Of a stretch of 54,686 bases of DNA, positions 13,168 to 20,946 are shown one piece after another. This DNA is from Paulinella micropora. Taxonomy: Eukaryota > Cercozoa > Imbricatea > Euglyphida. The stretch lies in the NCBI GenBank assembly GCA_009731375.1, contig BJOX01000045.1, positions 34,095-88,780 on the forward strand, in the 5' to 3' direction. The translations under genes were made by a program, and so were the position numbers. Below the pieces are notes generated by a model. The model saw only the letters and a list, made by a program, of their open reading frames with translations. It had not been told where the DNA came from and made no database searches. Position 1 is the stretch's first letter. Every line of letters starts with the position of its first letter.

Positions 13168-14528
13168 CACTCACTTACTTACTCACTTACTTACTTCCTT
13201 TAGGGGGGGAGTCATATGAGGCACATCTTCGCCAGGAGCACCAACTCACCGCCCATAACACAACTTACTTACTTACTTACTTACTTACTACTCACTTACT
13301 CACTTTCTTACTTACTTTAGGGGCGGAGTCATATGAGACACGCCTATGCCAAGAGCACCAACTCACTGCCCATAACACAACTTACTTACTTACTTACTTA
13401 CTTACTCACTGACTTACTTACTCACTGACTTACTTACTCACTTACTTACTTACTTTAGGGGCGGAGTCATATGAGGCACATATTCGCCAGGAGAAACTCA
13501 CCGCCCATAACATAACTTACTTACTTACTTACTTACTCACTCACTTACTCACTTACTTAAGGCACATCTTCGCCAGGAGCACCAACTCACCGCCCATAAC
13601 AAAACTTACTTACTTACTTACTCACTTACTTACTCACTTACTTACTCACTTACTTACTTACTTTAGGGGCGGAGTCATATGAGGCACGTCTATGCAAGGA
13701 GCACCAACTCACCGCCAATAACATAACTTACTTATTTACTTACTTACTTACTTACTCACTTCCTTACTCACTTACTTACTTACTCACTTACTTACTTACT
13801 TTAGGGGCGGAGTCATATGAGACACGTCTATGCTGGGAGCACCAACTCACCGCCAATAACACAACTTACTTACTTACTTACTTACTCACTCACTTACTTG
13901 CTCACTTACTTACTTACTTTAGGGGCGGAGTCATATGAGGCACGTCTTCGCCAGGAGGACCAACTGACCGCCCACGCTGCTACGGTCAGATTATGATAGG
14001 AGTCATTCTACACCACCCAGATTTCCGGATTTCTGGGGCCACTTTCTGGGCTGGCTTGCTGAAAAGGCTGGCCTGTGGTGCCACTTTCTGGGGTTTTCTT
14101 CCTGAAAAGCCTGGCCTGTGGTGGCCACTTTCTACGTTTTGCTTCCTGAAAAGCCTGGCCTGTGGTGGTGCCACTTTCACACCCCAGAACCCGATAATGT
14201 GGGTGGTGTAGAAGGGACCTTAGTAAGACAAGATTTACATATGATCAAGATAAAACAAGATATATATATGAGCAAGATAAGACAAGATACAGATACAGAT
14301 ACCGTCCGCAGATTGTGTATGTATGTGTATGTATGAATGTGCATTTATGAATGTATATGTATGAATGTATGTATTTAAATATATATGTAAGCCTTATGGT
14401 CTGCTACGGTCTGACAGCAAGATAAGATACTATGTGTATCTATCTACACAGAAATCTATCGCTCTATCTTTCCATCTATCTATCTATCTATCTATTTATC
14501 TATCTATCTATCAATCAATCTATCTATG

Positions 14529-14564
<36 letters not shown>

Positions 14565-14645
14565 CATCCATCCATCCATCCATCCATCCATCTATCTATC
14601 TATCTATCTATCCATCTATCTATCTATCCATCTATTCATCCATCC

Positions 14646-14701
<56 letters not shown>

Positions 14702-14785
14702 CAGGTGCATAGAATTCCTCCGGGCTGGATGGTGAGGGAAGGAAAGGTATGTATTTGTGTATGTATGTATGTATGTATGTATGTA

Positions 14786-14818
<33 letters not shown>

Positions 14819-14922
14819 GAATGTATGTATGTATGTATGCATGTATGTATGTATGTATGTATGTATGTATGTGTAGGTGATGGAAAAGGCCACACAAGAG
14901 TTCATGGGGAAAAGGTCTTTTC

Positions 14923-15002
<80 letters not shown>

Positions 15003-15011
15003 GTCTATCTG

Positions 15012-15054
<43 letters not shown>

Positions 15055-15902
15055 CCGGAGATGAACTCGGCCCACTGGCAGCTACAGCCTGGGGGTTGAT
15101 CTATCTCTCTCCTTCAGCCCTGCACCAGCTGTGTTTTTCGGCTTTGTCGTAGCTGGTGCAGCGTGACTTGCCAGGGCTGATGACTGCCCTTCGTGGGCCC
15201 TTGATACACGCGGGCCCTTGATACACTCTCAAACTGTTCGGGAAAGCCCTAAGGGCCTTCGATACCGCGGCCTGCGGAAAATTGCAAGGTGCAACAGGCG
15301 AGGAGAAGTTCCTATTTCTTAAGTACAACGAACAATGTCTTCAAGCGCTTTGATCTCAGTCAATATTTGCATCTACAACCTGTGTTATGGCTCATTAGAA
15401 AGCTCTTACCAAGAGCTTTCTAATGAGCCATTACACAAGCCACACAAATCAGAGCCGGCCGAGAATCAATCCTTTGAAGTCATTGCTCGTTGTACTTAAG
15501 GACAAGGAACTTCTCAGGTAACGCTCGTCGGATGGTAAAAATTCGAAGGATGTGGCTACGCCAGGAATCATGGGTAAGTTGCAGCGAAATCCCTCCTTGT
15601 GAGGCTACCCCGCGCACGGCTCGTAATCGGTTCACTACCACTGCTCCGCTAAGTGGACCCGGTAGCCATCCGTCGCCGCTGTTCAGTGGTAGCCTGGCAA
15701 ATGGGAAAGGTTCAGAGACTTGACGGGAGTCGGATCTTCCTGCGCGGGTAGGCTTATAAGCAGGGAGATCTCTTAAGTCAAAAATCCGGCCGCCGCGAAA
15801 GTGGTCGTCTTGAATGAAGCTCGAGGGTTGGTGCACCCCTAGGGCCCGAGCCTTGGCGGGGCACATGTACACGGACACGTGTCTGTAATCAGTCTGAGCC
15901 CT

Positions 15903-15937
<35 letters not shown>

Positions 15938-16504
15938 TGGACACCGTGATAGCCCAGTGGTCAAGTTCTACCATCTGGGCCCTGTCACCAGTTCGATTCC
16001 CGTCGGTGCCACCAGTATTTTCATTGAACATACCGATCCGTCTGGACCAGTATTTTCATTGAACATACCGGCCCCCGTCTGGAAGTGTTGGAACTGCCCT
16101 TGCGGGGGTGTCATTAGAGCTTATCGTCAATTCTTCGTACTCCCCTCACGGGTGAGACGATGGAGGCGCATGTGCAGAAATGCATCAGCCATTGACAGAG
16201 AGGCACTATATATGTATGTATATATATATATATAGATACAGGATCTGGCCAGAACGTTATCTAGTACATACATACATACATACATACATACATACATACA
16301 TACACCAGGATATGGCGTGAGCGCTACTTGGTTTTGGGCAAGGATGTTATCTAGTACATATATACATACATACATACATACATACATACATACATACATA
16401 CGTACGTACACCAGGATATGGCGAGAACGCTACTTGGTTTTGGGCAAGGATGCGCTGTGGGTGTATAAGAAGAAAGAAGACAGGTCATGTCGTGTCGATC
16501 GATC

Positions 16505-16566
<62 letters not shown>

Positions 16567-16589
16567 CAGATAGACAGACAGGCAGATAA

Positions 16590-16663
<74 letters not shown>

Positions 16664-16922
16664 GAAATATCGACTAATGTCAGAAAAAAGGAGCTTCTGA
16701 TTTCGTCAACCAGGAAGTCTGTGGGTAAAGTATTAACCCGATGCCCAGCTAAGCCGTGATGTTTGCACGGAAGGGACTGATACAGGCAATACCAAAGCTC
16801 CCTAGTACCAGGCGGGGCCAGGGCTCGTTCCATAAAGCGCCCCTTGCAGAACGAGCTCCCACCTCCATTACAGAGGGCCCAGTAAGCAGATGGAGTTTCG
16901 AGACTGTTCGACAGTCTAGTAT

Positions 16923-16976
<54 letters not shown>

Positions 16977-17056
16977 GCCATGTCAAGGATGCGCTGTGGG
17001 TGCTTAAGAAGAAAGAAGACAGGTAATGTCTGCCTACCTGTCTGCCTGTCTACCTG

Positions 17057-17107
<51 letters not shown>

Positions 17108-17333
17108 GTCTGTCTGTCTGTCTGTCCGTCTGTCTGTCTGTCTGTCTGCGTGTCATGTCATGCCATGTCATGTCATGTCATGTCATGTATGTATGTATGT
17201 ATGAAAGAAGGGGTATGTATGCATGTATGCATGTATGCATGTATGCATGTATGTATGTATGTATGTACGTAAGTATGTATGTATGTATGTATGTATGTAC
17301 CATGAATGCAACAGGAACACCTATGAATATGTG

Positions 17334-17367
<34 letters not shown>

Positions 17368-17388
17368 TGTATGTATGTATGTAGTATA

Positions 17389-17424
<36 letters not shown>

Positions 17425-18414
17425 TGTATGTATTATATTATATTATATTATATTATATTATATTATATTATATTATATTATATTATATAAAATTATATCA
17501 TATTATATCATATTATATTATATTATATTATATTATATTATATTATTATATTATATTATATTACATTAAATTATATTATATTACATTATATTATATTATA
17601 TTATATTATATTATATTATATTATATTATATTATATTATATTATATTATACTATATTATATTATATTATATTATATTATATTATATTATATTATATTATA
17701 TTATATTATATTTTATATTATATATATTATATTATATTATATTATATTATATTATATTATATTATATTATATTATATTATATTATATTATATTACATTAC
17801 ATTACATTACATTATATTATATTATATTATATTATTATATTATATTATATTATATTATATTATATTATATTATATTATATTATATTATATTATATTATAT
17901 TATATTATATTATATTATATTATATTATATTATATTATATTTATATTATATTTGTATTTATATTATATTTATATTTATATTATATTTATATTTATATTTA
18001 TATTAATATTTATATTAATATTTATATTAATATTTATATTAATATTTATATTATATTATATTATATTATATTATATTATATTATATTATATTATATTATA
18101 TTACATTACATAATAATATAGTATATTAATATTATATTATATTTTATTATATTATATTATATTAAAAATTAATATAATATAATATAATATAATATAATAT
18201 AATATAATATAATATAATATAATATAATATAATATAATATAATATAATATAATAGAAATATAATATAATATAATATAATATAATATAATATTATATTATA
18301 TTATATTATATTATATTATATTATATTATATTATATTATATTATATTATATTATATTATATTATATTATATTATACTTTATTATATTATATTATAGTATA
18401 TATATATATATGTA

Positions 18415-18450
<36 letters not shown>

Positions 18451-19132
18451 TGTATTTTTGTTCCATGAATGCAACAGGAACACCTGTGAATCCGTATGTA
18501 TGTATGTATGTATGTATGTATGTATGTAGGAAAAGCTATCTATCCCCCGCTGAGGTGATAAGCTTTGCACAAATCTATGTATTGTATGTATTGTATGTAT
18601 TGTATGTATTGTATGCATTGTATGTATTGTATGTATTGTATGTATTGTATGTATTGTATGTTATTGTATGTTATTGTATGTTATTGTATGTATTGTATGT
18701 ATTGTATGTATTGTATGTATTGTATGTATTGTATGTATTGTATGTTATTGTATGTTATTGTATGTTATTGTATGTATTGTATGTATTGTATGTATTGTAT
18801 GTATTGTATGTATTGTATGTATTGTATGTATTGTATGTACTGTATGTATGTATTATATGTATGTATGTATGTATGTATGTGTATGTATGTATGTATGCAT
18901 GTATGCATGTATGCATGTATGTATGTATGTACGTATGTATGTATGTATGTAGAAAAAAGCTATCTGTCCCCCGCTGAGGTGAGAAGTTTTGCACAAATCT
19001 ATGTATGTATGAATGTATGCATGTATGTATGTATGTATGTATGTATGTATGTATGTATCAAAAGCTAGCTATCACCCACTGAGGTGATAACTTTGCACAA
19101 ATCTATGTATATATGTATATATGTATATATAC

Positions 19133-19165
<33 letters not shown>

Positions 19166-19413
19166 TGAATGTATGAATGTATGAATGTATGAATGTATGA
19201 ATGTATGTATGTACGTATGTATGTATGTATGTGTATGTATGTGTGCATGTATGTATGTATGTATGCATGTATGTAGGAACAACTATCTCCCTCCAGCTGA
19301 CTCTGTAAGTTTTGCCCACGTTAAAAGCGTACAGCTGATAGCAAATGGACAAGCAAGAATAGACATCGATGCACAGGGGAGGTAAATACGATATCTGTAT
19401 GTCTGTATGAATG

Positions 19414-19499
<86 letters not shown>

Positions 19500-19514
19500 A
19501 TAATAGATAGAATA

Positions 19515-19590
<76 letters not shown>

Positions 19591-19638
19591 CATGTATGTA
19601 TGTATGTATGTATGTATGTATGCATGTATGCATGCATG

Positions 19639-19669
<31 letters not shown>

Positions 19670-19902
19670 TGATAGACAGATAGCAAGATAACAACAGTTT
19701 CCAATGATAAATAAGTAGGTAGAGAGCCGTTGGATGTATATATGTATCTTTGAAAGATAAAAAAGAATTTTCCTCCATATTTATGTAGGGAGCCTTTGCA
19801 ATTACGTATGAGCTCACGCCAAGAGGTCTATTATCTATCTGTCTATCTATCTGTCTATCTATCTATCTATCTACCTACCTATCTATCTATCTATCTACCT
19901 AC

Positions 19903-19948
<46 letters not shown>

Positions 19949-20015
19949 GTCTATCTGTCTATCTCTAGGCGCTAAGATGGCATGTCGACTTCGTGCTAGC
20001 ACTTGGAGAGGTGAC

Positions 20016-20104
<89 letters not shown>

Positions 20105-20127
20105 CCTATCTCTCTCTCTCTCTCTCT

Positions 20128-20158
<31 letters not shown>

Positions 20159-20309
20159 CTATCTACCTATTTATCTATCTAATCTATCTATCTATCTATC
20201 TATCTATCCATCTGGCCATCTATCTATCTATCCATCTGGCCATCTGTCTATCTATCTATACATCTATCCATCCATCCATCTATCTATCTATCTATACATC
20301 TATCTATCC

Positions 20310-20348
<39 letters not shown>

Positions 20349-20405
20349 CATCCATCTATCCATCTATCCATCTATCCATCTATCTATCCATCCATCTATC
20401 TATCC

Positions 20406-20442
<37 letters not shown>

Positions 20443-20497
20443 CCTAGGTTGCACCTGCAGCAATACAGACAGAAGACTATCTATATATCTATCCATC

Positions 20498-20554
<57 letters not shown>

Positions 20555-20636
20555 ATCTATCTTTCTATCTATCTATCTAGGTTGCACCTGCTGCAATACA
20601 GACAGAAGACAAAAGACTAACCGCATCGACCGGTAG

Positions 20637-20687
<51 letters not shown>

Positions 20688-20740
20688 CATCTATCTATCT
20701 ATCCATCTATCTATCTATCTATCTATCCATCTATCTATCC

Positions 20741-20778
<38 letters not shown>

Positions 20779-20902
20779 TTATCTATCTATCTATCTGTCT
20801 GTCTATCTGTCTATCTGTCTATCCATCTATCCATCCATCCATCCATCCATCCATTTATCTATCTATCTATCTACCTATCTACCTACCTACCTACCTACCT
20901 AC

Positions 20903-20946
<44 letters not shown>

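Noticed and set aside
15939-16014. Functional tRNA gene
   Set aside because: The CCA is encoded, no clear anticodon arm can be drawn, the unit continues into a repeated body and has a second reversed copy. A SINE is the better reading.
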